Source: Paludisphaera soli
GTDB lineage: Bacteria; Planctomycetota; Planctomycetia; Isosphaerales; Isosphaeraceae
Assembly: GCF_011064595.1 (NCBI RefSeq)
Contig: NZ_JAALJI010000011.1
Location: 153,618-217,617 of the forward strand
Reading direction: 5' to 3'
DNA length: 64,000 nucleotides
Shown: positions 52,853 to 63,041 of the stretch, piece after piece
How positions within the stretch are numbered: position 1 is the stretch's first letter
Layout of the letters: each line of letters starts with the position of its first letter
The notes under the pieces: generated by a model
Told to the model about the DNA's origin: nothing
The model's database searches: none
Seen by the model: only the letters and a program-made list of their open reading frames with translations
Translations under genes and position numbers: made by a program

Positions 52853-53602
52853 ATGTTCAAGACTCGCTTCGTTACGCTCTGCGCCCCGGCGATCCTGGCG
52901 GCCCTGACGGGCCCGGCGACGGCCGAGGAGCCGAACGTCGCCCCCGCGCCCCCGGCCGGCCAACTGGTCGTCGGCGACGGCCCCGGCTGGCGGCCGCTCA
53001 AGGAGGCCGACTTCACGCACGTCAACGACGAGCCCGACACCTGGAAGTTCCTGGACGACCAGGCCGAGATCCACGGCACCGGCATGCCCGTCGGCGTGAT
53101 CCGCACCAAGGACAAGGTCAAGAACTTCGAACTGGTGGTCGAGTGGCGGCACCTGAAGTCGGGCGGCAACTCGGGCGTCTTCGTCTGGGCGCCCGAGAAG
53201 GTCCTGACCGGCCTGAAGCCCGGCCACCTGCCGCCGGGGGGCATCGAGGTCCAGATCCTCGACCACGGCTACGCCGAGCAGTACCAGCTCAGCACCGGCA
53301 AGAAGCCCGACTGGTTCACCACCCACGGCGACGTCTTCCCCGTCGGCTCGTCGAAGATGAAGCCGTTCCCCCCGATCTCCCCCGACGGCTCGCGCAGCTT
53401 CCCCACCAAGAACCGCTCGCGCGGGCTCAACGAGTGGAACCACTACTACATCCGCGGCGTCAACGGCGAGGTCCGCCTCTGGGTCAACGGCGAGGAAGTC
53501 TCCGGCGGCGCCGAGTGCAACCCGTCCGAAGGCTTCCTCTGCCTCGAAGCTGAAGGCGCGCCGATCGAGTTCCGCAACCTCCGCATCCGCAACCTGCCGT
53601 GA
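52853..53602 (+). CDS. Secreted DUF1080 (3-keto-disaccharide hydrolase) protein
   Basis: 249 residues with a signal peptide to about residue 24. A single concanavalin-like DUF1080 domain has TWKFLDDQAEIHGTGMPVGVIRTK, NFELVVEWRHLKSGGNSGVFVW and GGIEVQILDHGYAEQY, the typical core, and ends with PIEFRNLRIRNL. This subgroup often carries a Lys-Thr-Lys-rich loop, here FPTKNRSRGLNEWNHYYI. Probable role on glycosides in the periplasm or outside. It follows the serine hydrolase by 35 bp and precedes the monooxygenase by 16 bp, so the three may be co-transcribed. Confidence 0.88.
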   Translation: MFKTRFVTLCAPAILAALTGPATAEEPNVAPAPPAGQLVVGDGPGWRPLKEADFTHVNDEPDTWKFLDDQAEIHGTGMPVGVIRTKDKVKNFELVVEWRHLKSGGNSGVFVWAPEKVLTGLKPGHLPPGGIEVQILDHGYAEQYQLSTGKKPDWFTTHGDVFPVGSSKMKPFPPISPDGSRSFPTKNRSRGLNEWNHYYIRGVNGEVRLWVNGEEVSGGAECNPSEGFLCLEAEGAPIEFRNLRIRNLP

Positions 53603-53618
53603 GCCGCGAGACGACCCG

Positions 53619-54758
53619 ATGAAGGCCCTCGTCATCGGCGGCGGTATCGGCGGGCTGGCCTCGGCGATCGGCCTGCGGCGCGTCGGCTGGGACGTGGAGG
53701 TCTTCGAACGCGCGACGAGGCTCGACGAGGTCGGCGCGGGGATCTCGCTCTGGCGGAACGCCCTGGCGGCCCTCGACCGCCTGGGCGTCTCGGCCGCGCT
53801 GAAAGGCCTGGGCGTCGAGGGGCAGACGGGAGCTTTCCGCGCGCCCGACGGCTCGATCCTGCTGGACATGAAGGCCGGGCCGATCGACACCTCGCGCGAG
53901 GGGGTCATCCTCCTGCTCCACCGCGCCGAGCTGCTCGGCGTGCTGATCGACGCCCTCGGCCGCGACTCGGTCCGCACCGACGCGCGGCTCGTCGGCTTCG
54001 AGCAGGACGCGGACGGCGTGACGGCCCGGTTCGCCGACGGCCGCGAGGCGCGCGGGGACGTCCTCCTCGGCGCCGACGGCCTCCGTTCCACGGTTCGCGC
54101 CGCGCTCTTCGGCGCGGAGCCGCCGCGCTACGGCGGCTACACCGCCTGGCGCGCCGTCGTCGAGTTCGACCCGTCGCGCCTCGTCCCCGGCGAGACCTGG
54201 GGCCGGGGCCGCCGGTTCGGCCAGTGGGGGATGACCGGCGGCCGGGCCTACTGGTACGCCACGCAGACCGTCCCCGAAGGCGGCGGAGACCCGCCCCGGG
54301 GCCGCAAGCGGGGGCTCCTGGACCTGTTCGACGGCTGGCACGAACCGATCGCCGACCTGATCCGAGCGACCGACGAGTCCGCCATCCTCCGCAACGACGT
54401 GTACGACCGCCCGCCCCTCCGGCGTTGGTCCGACGGCCGCGTCGCGCTCCTGGGCGACGCGGCCCACCCCATGACCCCGGACATGGGGCAGGGCGCCTGC
54501 CAGGCGATCGAGGACGCCGTCGCCCTGGCCGACGCGCTCGCCCAGGTCGGCCCCGCCGAGGTCCCCGCCGCCCTCCGCTCCTACGAATCCCGGCGTATCC
54601 CCCGCGCCTCGCGGATCGTCCGCGCGTCCCACCAGGCCGGGACGATCGCCCAGTGGTCCAACCCCCTCGCCTGCAAGCTCCGCGAGGCCCTCCTCCGCTC
54701 CCGCTTCGTCGCCCGCAAGCAGGCCGAGCAGCTCGCCTGGATGATCGAGCCCACCTGA
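53619..54758 (+). CDS. FAD-dependent monooxygenase (UbiH/salicylate-hydroxylase type)
   Basis: 379 residues. The N-terminal Rossmann motif is GGGIGGLASAIGLRRVGWDVEVFERA (GxGxxG near residue 8), the middle has LLGADGLRSTVR (GADG) and the C-terminal third has LLGDAAHPMTPDMGQGACQAIEDAVALADAL (GD motif). This is the group A flavoprotein hydroxylase pattern, whose members act on aromatic or isoprenoid substrates with NAD(P)H and O2; the substrate cannot be deduced. The C-terminal QAEQLAWMIEPT end is unremarkable. The protein probably sits in the cytoplasm. Confidence 0.9.
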   Translation: MKALVIGGGIGGLASAIGLRRVGWDVEVFERATRLDEVGAGISLWRNALAALDRLGVSAALKGLGVEGQTGAFRAPDGSILLDMKAGPIDTSREGVILLLHRAELLGVLIDALGRDSVRTDARLVGFEQDADGVTARFADGREARGDVLLGADGLRSTVRAALFGAEPPRYGGYTAWRAVVEFDPSRLVPGETWGRGRRFGQWGMTGGRAYWYATQTVPEGGGDPPRGRKRGLLDLFDGWHEPIADLIRATDESAILRNDVYDRPPLRRWSDGRVALLGDAAHPMTPDMGQGACQAIEDAVALADALAQVGPAEVPAALRSYESRRIPRASRIVRASHQAGTIAQWSNPLACKLREALLRSRFVARKQAEQLAWMIEPT

Positions 54759-55167
54759 ATGGACCGACCCGGCCCGCGGCGCGTTCCGATCGGCCATCTT
54801 CGGATCACCTGGGGAGGGCGGCGCTCGCCGGGCTTCCCGAGCGGAGCCAATTCCGCCAGGAAAGTCCGTCGCGGATCATGAAGTCTCGCCAATGCTTGCG
54901 GCCCGAAGCGACCACGCTCGCCTCGCTGGGTTGATGCGGATACGGCGATCTTGCTGTAGAGTCGCTCGCCCGACGCCGGGCCTCCCGGCGACTCGCCGCG
55001 ACCGCGCGACGCCCCCGGTGCGAAGGGGGATCGCCGGCGCGCCCGGCCGCGGGCGACGAGGAAACGACGGGGACGGACGGCCGCGAGACGCGATCCGCCC
55101 TTCTCACTCGCGCCGGTGCGGTCGGTCTGAGGATTTGTTCGCAGGATGTTCCAAGGAGATGGATTGC
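54759..55167. other. Intergenic region before the PEP-CTERM propeller gene
   Basis: No supported gene. A degraded member of the AACGAAGCCAATT repeat family (CGAGCGGAGCCAATTCCGCC) lies at about 54838-54857. Reading frames in the region on the minus strand are repeat-derived (they contain the NWLRS phrase encoded by that repeat). An AAGGAG site at 55153 serves the next gene. Confidence 0.6.
54838..54857 (+). repeat. Degenerate AACGAAGCCAATT repeat
   Basis: CGAGCGGAGCCAATTCCGCC compares with CCGAACGAAGCCAATTTCCG of the 3.6-4.1 kb copies, with a few substitutions. It is the only member seen outside that cluster. Confidence 0.4.
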
Positions 55168-56337
55168 ATGATGCGTCTAGGATTGAGCCTTTTCGTCGGA
55201 ATCGTCGGCCTCGCGCTCGCGCCGGGGGCCGCCCTGGCGGGCTATACGACCACGGTGGTGATGAGCGGCCTGGATAATCCGCGAGGCCTCGCCTGGGGCC
55301 CTGACGGCAGCCTCTACGTCGCTGAGGCCGGCCGCGGGGGCGACGGCCCCAGCATCCCCTCGGGCGACGGCCAGACGGTCTCCTACGGCGCCACCGGCGC
55401 GATCAGCCGGCTGCGTAACGGGGTGCAGGAGCGGATCACGACCGGCCTCCCCTCGCTCGCGCCCGCCGGCGGCGGCGGGGCGACCGGGCTGCAGGACCTG
55501 TCCTTCAACAGCAAGGGCGAACTGTACGGCGTCATCGGCCTCGGCGCCGACCCGACCCTTCGCTCCCAGCTGGGATCGGCCGGCGACGGCTTCGGCCTGC
55601 TCGTCCGGATCCCCCTCGACGGCGGCCCCCTGACGACGATCGCGAACCTCGCCGATTACGAGGAGTCGCAGAACCCGGACGGGGGGCTCCTCGACACCAA
55701 CCCGTTCGGCGTGGTGGCGCTCCCCGACGGCAGCTTCGTGGTCACGGACGCCGGCGCGAACGCCGTCGTCCGCGTGACCGACCAGGGGGTCGTCTCCACG
55801 CTGGCGGTCCTGCCGCCGCGCGACAACCCGCTGCCGTTCGGCCCGCCGGTCTACCAGGCGGTCCCCACCGGGGCGGTCCTGGGCCCCGACGGGGGGATCT
55901 ACTTCGGCGAGCTGACGGGCGGCCCGTTCCCCCCGGGCGCCGCGAACATCTATCGCCTCGACCCGGTGACCGGCCTGCTGACCCTCGCCCACGACGGCTT
56001 CACGAACCTGATGGACCTGGCCTTCGGCCCGGACGGAGCCCTGTACGCGCTGCAGCTCTCGGCCAACGGCCTGGCCTCGCCCGACGGCCCCGTGCCGGGG
56101 CTGCTGACCCGGATCGACCCGGCGACCGGCGAGCGGACCGTGATCGCCCGCGACGGCCTGGTCTTCCCGACGTCGGTCGCCTTCGGCCCGGACGGCGCGA
56201 TCTACGTCACCAACATGGGCACCGCTCCGGGCCAGGGGCAGGTCCTGCGGATCGCCGCCGTCCCCGAGCCCTCGACCGTCGTCCTGCTCGGCCTCGGCCT
56301 CGCCGGCCTGGTCGGCTACACCCGCCGCGGTCGCTGA
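55168..56337 (+). CDS. PEP-CTERM beta-propeller protein (ScyD/ScyE-like)
   Basis: 389 residues with a signal peptide to about residue 22. The body is a six-bladed-propeller type with repeats such as NPRGLAWGPDGSLYVAEAG, NPFGVVALPDGSFVVTDAGAN, GAVLGPDGGIYFGEL, MDLAFGPDGALYALQL and TSVAFGPDGAIYVTN, and resembles the ScyD/ScyE family. The C-terminus carries VPEPSTVVLLGLGLAGLVGYTRRGR, a PEP-CTERM exosortase signal. It would be a surface or matrix protein. Of three clustered ATGs, 55168 has the best spacing (nine nt) from AAGGAG at 55153-55158. Confidence 0.88.
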   Translation: MMRLGLSLFVGIVGLALAPGAALAGYTTTVVMSGLDNPRGLAWGPDGSLYVAEAGRGGDGPSIPSGDGQTVSYGATGAISRLRNGVQERITTGLPSLAPAGGGGATGLQDLSFNSKGELYGVIGLGADPTLRSQLGSAGDGFGLLVRIPLDGGPLTTIANLADYEESQNPDGGLLDTNPFGVVALPDGSFVVTDAGANAVVRVTDQGVVSTLAVLPPRDNPLPFGPPVYQAVPTGAVLGPDGGIYFGELTGGPFPPGAANIYRLDPVTGLLTLAHDGFTNLMDLAFGPDGALYALQLSANGLASPDGPVPGLLTRIDPATGERTVIARDGLVFPTSVAFGPDGAIYVTNMGTAPGQGQVLRIAAVPEPSTVVLLGLGLAGLVGYTRRGR

Positions 56338-56353
56338 TCGCGTGAGGGGAAGG

Positions 56354-56386
56354 GCCCCCGGCGCGACCACGCGCCGGGGGCTTTCT
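56354..56386 (+). terminator. Rho-independent terminator after the propeller gene
   Basis: GCCCCCGGCGCG (56354-56365) pairs perfectly with CGCGCCGGGGGC (56370-56381), a 12-bp stem with a 4-nt loop (ACCA), followed by TTTCT. It may also serve the converging TPR gene. Confidence 0.85.
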
Positions 56387-56407
56387 CCGTCTCGCACGCC
56401 GACGCCC

Positions 56408-58093
56408 TCAGTCGCCCGAGTCCTCGAACGGCCGCATCTCCGGGAGCGGATCGGCGACGGTCTTCTGGATCGCGCGGACGCGTTCCCAGACGACGTCCGA
56501 CATGCCGTGCTGCCAGACGCCGCTGACGACCCGGCGGAACTTCGGGTCACGCGCCGCCTCGGCCTCCACGCGGTCGATCACCTCCCCGTCGAACCGCCCG
56601 AGGAGGCCTTCCAGCGGCCCGGCGGCGACGGCCTGGAGGACCCCCGCGTCGTCGGGCGCGGCGGCGATCAGCTCGCGGAGGAAACCCCACTGCTCGTCGG
56701 CGTCCGCCATGAACGTCAGCATCGTCACGGCCCCGAGGGCGCCCGTGGGGTCCGCGACCTCGTCGCCCTCCTCGTCTTCATCCGTGGGGGCGAGGGCGTC
56801 CAGGTAAGCGCGGATCAAATCTCCCCGGCGCTCGTCGGCCCAGGGGGTGGACAGAGGCCCGAACAGCGTCGGCTCCTCGCGGCCGAGCCGCCGACTCCGG
56901 CGAGGGCGACCGGCGTGGAACTCGGCCGCCTTGCGCACCGTTTCCACGCGTTCCTCGGCCCCGGCGACGGCCGGGTCGTCGGGGCCGAGGCGAGCGACGA
57001 GGATCGCCCGCGCGCGATCGGCCGCCTCGAAGGCCTCGTCGCCTTTCCCCGCGTCGGCCAGGCTGTTCGCCAGCTCCCCGAGGGCCGTCGCGTACTCGAC
57101 CGATCCCGTCCCGTACTGAGCCTCCGCGTCGTCGAGCCCCTCGCGGTGGATCGCCACCATCACGTCGTAGTCGGCGGCCCGGCGCTCCAACTCCTCCAGC
57201 TCTTCAAGGCGCCCTGCGTCGCGGAGATACTGGCCGCATCCCCCCAGATACCAGCGATGCGCACACCAGTCGACCTCGGCCGCGTCGTCGAGCAAGGTTG
57301 CGACGAGACGGTCGAAGTGGAAGGCCGACTCCTCGCCGCGGCCGGTCTTCCCCAGATACTTCGCCAGCCGGGCGCGGGCGTCGAGGACGTCGGGATGGGC
57401 GTCGTGGAGCCGCTCCTCGCAGCCGGCCAGGGCCTTGCGATAGCAAGGGGCGGCGTCGACTTCGAGCCTCCCGTGCTCGTAGGCCATGCCGAGCCTCTGC
57501 GCGGCCCGGGCCGTCCTCGGGTCGGCCGCGCCGGCGAGCCGCTCGAAGAGGTCGAGGGCGCGGGCCAGGAGGGGCTCGGCGTCGTCGTATCGGCCGATGA
57601 AGTAGCGACGCCAGCCCGCCTCGTCGAGGCATTGCGCCAGCTCCAGGTCCTCGCGACCCGCCGCGTCGAAGGCCGCGACCGCCCGCAGGGCCAGCTCGTC
57701 CGCCTCCTGGTCCCCCGCCGGTTCGAGCGCCCGATCGGCCGACCTCCCCAGGGAGAACAGGGCCTCCGCCAGCTGGATCCACGTGGAGACGACGTCGGGA
57801 TGCTCGGGCCCGGACGTCGCCTCGTAGATCGCCAGGGCGCGGCGGTATTCGGCCACCGAGTCGGCGTGGCATCCCGTCGTCGTCGCCAGCCAGGCGGTGT
57901 GGCGGAGCACCCAGGCCGTCAAAGGCGAGTCCGGCCCGGCCTCCGCCTCGGCCAGCCGCAGGGCCTCGGCGAGCGGCCCCGCCGAGTCGCCCCAGGCCCG
58001 GCGTTCCCAGCAGGCCCTGGCCTCTTGCACCAGCCGGACGATCGCCTCGGCGGCCGGATTCATCCCCTCGACGGCGTCCGATTCCTCATTCAT
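56408..58093 (-). CDS. TPR-repeat protein with C-terminal DUF6869-like domain
   Basis: 561 residues, cytoplasmic. Residues about 15-390 contain tetratricopeptide-type helices (for example RRALAIYEATSGPEHPDVVSTWIQLAEALFSLGR, DDAEPLLARALDLFERLAG, AAPCYRKALAGCEERLHDAHPDVLDARARLAKYLGK), a scaffold for protein contacts. From about 440 the sequence changes to EQWGFLRELIAAAPDDAGVLQAVAAGPLEGLLGRFDGEVIDRVEAEAARDPKFRRVVSGVWQ, which recalls DUF6869-type domains. The ATG at 58093 follows a G-rich stretch. It is divergent from the ECF sigma gene (125 bp), so a functional link is possible but not shown. Confidence 0.72.
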   Translation of the reverse strand: MNEESDAVEGMNPAAEAIVRLVQEARACWERRAWGDSAGPLAEALRLAEAEAGPDSPLTAWVLRHTAWLATTTGCHADSVAEYRRALAIYEATSGPEHPDVVSTWIQLAEALFSLGRSADRALEPAGDQEADELALRAVAAFDAAGREDLELAQCLDEAGWRRYFIGRYDDAEPLLARALDLFERLAGAADPRTARAAQRLGMAYEHGRLEVDAAPCYRKALAGCEERLHDAHPDVLDARARLAKYLGKTGRGEESAFHFDRLVATLLDDAAEVDWCAHRWYLGGCGQYLRDAGRLEELEELERRAADYDVMVAIHREGLDDAEAQYGTGSVEYATALGELANSLADAGKGDEAFEAADRARAILVARLGPDDPAVAGAEERVETVRKAAEFHAGRPRRSRRLGREEPTLFGPLSTPWADERRGDLIRAYLDALAPTDEDEEGDEVADPTGALGAVTMLTFMADADEQWGFLRELIAAAPDDAGVLQAVAAGPLEGLLGRFDGEVIDRVEAEAARDPKFRRVVSGVWQHGMSDVVWERVRAIQKTVADPLPEMRPFEDSGD

Positions 58094-58218
58094 GCGCGTC
58101 CCCCCGGGCCCGGCTTCTCGGGGCCGCCCGCGCGGCCCCGCCTCCAGCCTACCTGTGGAGGCGAAATCCGTGAAAGGGTTCGCGCCGGCCTGTGTAGAGT
58201 AGGTCGGGAGGACCGAGC

Positions 58219-58801
58219 ATGGACGAGTCGCCCGAGACGCGGCGGTCGCTGATCGTCAGGCTGAGGGAGCCGGAGGATTCGCGGGCGTGGCACGAATTCG
58301 TGACGCTCTACGAGCCGCTGGTGCTGCGACTGGCGCGTCGCAAGGGGCTGCAGGACGCCGACGCGCGGGACGTCTGCCAGGAGGTCTTCCGCGCCGTCGC
58401 CGGCGCGGTGGACCGCTGGGACCCGGACCGCGGCAGCTTCCGGGGCTGGCTCTCGCGGATCGCCCGCAACCTGCTGGTCAACTTCCTGACGCGGGGCCGC
58501 CACCAGCCGCGCGGGACGGGGACGACCGGCATGATCGAGCTGCTGGAGGCCCGGCCGTCCGACGACCCGTCGGCCACCGCCCTCTTCGAGCGTGAGTACC
58601 AACGTCGCCTGTTCCGATGGGCGGCCGACGAGGTCCGGCGCGAGTCCACCCCCTCGGCCTGGCGGGCCTTCGAACAGACCGCGATCGAGGGCCGGAGCCC
58701 CGCCGACGTCGCCGCCGAGCTGGGGACCACCGTGGGCGCCGTCTACATCGCGAGGAGCCGGACGCTGGCGAAGGTCCGTCGCAAGATCGAGGAGCTGCGT
58801 G

Positions 58802-58827
<26 letters not shown>
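58219..58827 (+). CDS. ECF-type RNA polymerase sigma factor
   Basis: 202 residues. Region 2 is visible as WHEFVTLYEPLVLRLARRKGLQDADARDVCQEVFRAVAGAVDRWDPDRGSFRGWLSRIARN (residues about 24-84) and region 4 as RAFEQTAIEGRSPADVAAELGTTVGAVYIARSRTLAKVRRKI (about 148-190), so it is a small sigma-70-family factor of the type that planctomycetes carry in large numbers. The ATG at 58219 follows GGGAGGA. The 3' end overlaps the zinc-finger/kinase gene by 26 bp, which suggests that the kinase is its partner or regulator. Confidence 0.92.
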
Positions 58828-60289
<1,462 letters not shown>

Positions 60290-60326
60290 CCCGCGTCCCT
60301 GATCCTCGCATGTTGGAGCCGCCGCC

Positions 60327-61391
60327 ATGAAACGGAGATACCTCGCCGCATCCGCCGCCGCACTCGGGGCGATGGGCCTGCTCGGCGTGACCCAGGTCCG
60401 GTTCGCGAACGCCTCGAAGGCGGCCGCCGCCTACGTCGACTTCGACGACGCTCCCCACCCCCTGCTCGCCCAGGCGGCGCCCGAAGCGGCTCCCGCGTCC
60501 CCGACCCTCCCCGCTCCGGCGGCCTCCCCCTTGCCGGCCGACGCGCCGGCTCCGCAGCCGGTACCCCTGCCGCCCACGACCGAGGAGCCCCCGACCCCTC
60601 TGGACCCGCTGCCCGGGCCCACGACGCTGCCGGCCCCGATGATCGACGCCCAGCCGGCGTCCCCGCAGCCCGCGGCGGTTCCGGCCGACGCCCCGGACTC
60701 CCTCGAGCCCTTGCCGCAGCCGGGCGAGGCCCCGACGACCGGCACGCCGGCCCGCGGGTCGCTCGCGCCTGTCGAAGGCGGAGACCCCGAATCGCCAAGC
60801 CGACCCACAGTGCGACGAAGGTCGGCCACGACCCCGTCGGTCAGACGTCCGGAGAGGTGGGCGCCCCGACCGGCCGAGGCGCCGATCCCCGCCGACGTCC
60901 CGCCGCTAGCCGAGGAGGCGAGGGACCCGTTCTTCCGCCGCCAGCCCGCCCCCGCCCGAGTCGCTCGCCCCTCCGAGCCGACGCGAGCCGTCGGCCTGCC
61001 CGGCGAACGCAGCCCGTTCGAACTCGACGACAGCCCTTCGACCGACCTTGACCCCGTCTTCCCCACGCCCGGCGATCGCGTCCCCGGGGCCCCGGCCGAG
61101 GATGGCGAGGCCCTCACGCGCCGCTACATCCGAAAGCTGGCCGAGGTCCGCAGCGCCGCCGCCTCGCCCGAATCCGACTCGGCGATCCGGCAGATGGAAG
61201 CATCGATCCGAGGCCAACTCGGCCAGCAGTTCGACGCCCGCCAGCGCCGCTACGTCGACGAGATCGAGGCCCTCGAAGCCAAGGTCGCCCGGCTCCGGGC
61301 CCTGGTCGACAAGCGCCAGGAGAACCGCGACGACATCGTCCAGAAGCGGCTGAACCAGCTCCTCAGCGAGTCCGAGGGGCTCGGCTGGTGA
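60327..61391 (+). CDS. Pro-rich exported protein with C-terminal coiled coil
   Basis: 354 residues, not recognised. An N-terminal hydrophobic segment (about residues 7-23, RYLAASAAALGAMGLLGVT) acts as signal or anchor. Residues about 50-270 are a long Pro/Ala-rich low-complexity linker with poly-Pro stretches. The last 90 residues (RRYIRKLAEVRSAAASPESDSAIRQMEASIRGQLGQQFDARQRRYVDEIEALEAKVARLRALVDKRQENRDDIVQKRLNQLL) form a predicted long coiled coil. It lies 37 bp behind the kinase, so it may be the extracytoplasmic sensor or scaffold of the cassette; this is inference. Confidence 0.72.
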   Translation: MKRRYLAASAAALGAMGLLGVTQVRFANASKAAAAYVDFDDAPHPLLAQAAPEAAPASPTLPAPAASPLPADAPAPQPVPLPPTTEEPPTPLDPLPGPTTLPAPMIDAQPASPQPAAVPADAPDSLEPLPQPGEAPTTGTPARGSLAPVEGGDPESPSRPTVRRRSATTPSVRRPERWAPRPAEAPIPADVPPLAEEARDPFFRRQPAPARVARPSEPTRAVGLPGERSPFELDDSPSTDLDPVFPTPGDRVPGAPAEDGEALTRRYIRKLAEVRSAAASPESDSAIRQMEASIRGQLGQQFDARQRRYVDEIEALEAKVARLRALVDKRQENRDDIVQKRLNQLLSESEGLGW

Positions 61392-61454
61392 AGCCGGCGG
61401 GGCGGTTGCGGAGGTCGACGCGCCGGCGAGGGGCCACCCTCGCCGGCGTCGCGA

Positions 61455-61826
61455 TCAAGGCTCCGCCTCGTCGTGCCAGTCGTTCCCGCAATGGAAGCAC
61501 TGCCGGGCCTTCGGCGTCTTCAGGATGCGTCGGCAGCGCCCGCAGAGCCGGATCGTCACCGGCCCGACGCGGGCGACGGCGTCGCGGCAGGTCTTCGCCT
61601 CCAACTCGTCCAGCTCCCGATCCGTGAGCCGATCGAGGCCCGGATCCGCCACCCGCCACCAGTGGATCGCCCGGAACTCCCGACCGTGCTACGGTTCCGA
61701 GGCTCGGATCCCGCGAATCATCTCGATGTCCGCGAACCGCCGCCTCTCGGCCTCGTCGAAGATCTCGGCGAGGTAGCGGCGGACGTAGCGGAGGAACTCG
61801 CGATCCACGTCGTACGTCTGGTCCAC
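61455..61826 (-). pseudogene. Zinc-ribbon protein interrupted by an in-frame TAG
   Basis: Reading down from a GTG at 61826, 45 codons of coding-looking sequence (starting DQTYDVDREFLRYVRRYL, with EIFDEAERRRFADIE) run into TAG at 61689-61691. The same frame then continues 77 codons (HGREFRAIHWWR, then DRLTDRELDELEAKT) to a four-Cys zinc ribbon CGRC-x(11)-CFHC and stops at 61455. Both halves look coding and are collinear, so this is either one gene with an amber stop (real mutation or read error) or a second small ORF restarted at GTG 61652 (65 residues). GGAGAAG precedes the GTG at 61826. Confidence 0.55.
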
Positions 61827-62107
61827 GCTCCGCTTCTCCCAGTCCAAGGCACCCTCGCCCGAACGATGATCGGACCCGGCCGATGTCCCGCCGGCCCCGA
61901 AGGCCCGGCAATGTGGCCGGCGCGGCGTGAATCGTCAAGCCCGCCGGCTCGACGACGGGACTGGAGTTCGTGGGTTCGTCACGGAGTCTTCGACCGATCG
62001 AACCTCCGGCATCGGCCGCGACCTGCCCCCCCGCCGCGACTCGCGATACACTGGGACGACGGGGGCGATCGGAGCCGCGCCCCCAGGCCCGGCCATCGAG
62101 GGATCCC

Positions 62108-62998
62108 ATGCCCAGCGCGGCGATCGCGACCTGCGACCAGTTTCCCAGCCTCTACGAGGACGACCGCCTGTTCGCCGACGCCCTGGTCCGCCGGGGCTGG
62201 GAGGTCGCGCCCCGCGTCTGGGACGACCCGGCCGTCGACTGGGGGCGGTTCGATCGGGTCGTGATCCGCTCGACCTGGTGGTACTACGAGAATCCCGAGG
62301 CCTACCGCGCCTGGCTCGAAACATTCCGCGCCGCCCCGGGACGGCTCTGGAACCCGCCCGAGGCCGTGCTCGCGAACGTCCACAAGGGCTACCTGCTGGA
62401 CCTGGAGCGCGACGGGATCCCCATCGTGCCGACCGTCCTGGCGAGGGCCGGGGAGAAGGTCGCGCTCGGCGAAATCCTCGCCCGCCGGGGCTGGACGCGG
62501 GCCGTCGTGAAGCCGGCGATCTCCGCCGGCGCGGCGAACACCTGGAAGGTCTCGGACGACCCGGTCGACGCCGGCCCCGCGTGCTTCAACGTCGAGCGGT
62601 CGGGCCGGATGCTGGCCGACGCGCTCGCGGATCGGGACATGCTCATTCAGCCCTATCTGCCCGAGATCGCCGAGGGGGGCGAATGGTCGCTGGTCTTCCT
62701 CGGCGGCGCGTTCAGCCACGCCCTGACCAAGGCCCCGGCCGAGGGGGACTTCCGCGTCCAGTTCCGCTACGGCGGCATGGTCCGCCCGGCCGAGCCCCCC
62801 GCCGGGCTCGTCGAGCAGGCGGCCAGGGTGCTGGCGTGCGTCGCCTCCCCGCTCCTCTTCGCGCGGGTCGACGGTGTGCTCCGCGACGGCCGCTTCCTCC
62901 TGATGGAGCTGGAGATCAACGAGCCCTACCTCGGCCTCGCCCACGCCCCCGGCGCCGCCGACCGGCTGGCCGACGCCCTCGTCGCCCTCGGGGGTTGA
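62108..62998 (+). CDS. ATP-grasp-family ligase (DcsG-like)
   Basis: 296 residues. The N-terminus ATCDQFPSLYEDDRLFADALVRRGWEV followed by VWDDPAVDWGRFDRVVIRSTWWYY matches the O-ureido-D-serine cyclo-ligase (DcsG)-like ATP-grasp group, as do WNPPEAVLANVHKGYLLDL, AVVKPAISAGAANTW (nucleotide loop Lys) and LLMELEINEPYLGL (C-terminal Mg/ATP-binding Glu and Asn). These enzymes join a carboxylate to an amine via an acyl phosphate; the natural substrate is unknown, and no cycloserine genes are nearby. The ATG at 62108 starts the conserved block; a longer frame from 61970 lacks the pattern. Confidence 0.82.
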   Translation: MPSAAIATCDQFPSLYEDDRLFADALVRRGWEVAPRVWDDPAVDWGRFDRVVIRSTWWYYENPEAYRAWLETFRAAPGRLWNPPEAVLANVHKGYLLDLERDGIPIVPTVLARAGEKVALGEILARRGWTRAVVKPAISAGAANTWKVSDDPVDAGPACFNVERSGRMLADALADRDMLIQPYLPEIAEGGEWSLVFLGGAFSHALTKAPAEGDFRVQFRYGGMVRPAEPPAGLVEQAARVLACVASPLLFARVDGVLRDGRFLLMELEINEPYLGLAHAPGAADRLADALVALGG

Positions 62999-63041
62999 GC
63001 GGCGATCGGTCGCGAGGAGCATCCGCTCAGGCGTCGCTCGA

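Noticed and set aside
54805..55107. 100-residue minus-strand ORF in the gap before the propeller gene
   Set aside because: Arg/Ser-rich sequence partly encoded by a degraded repeat; no ribosome-binding site.
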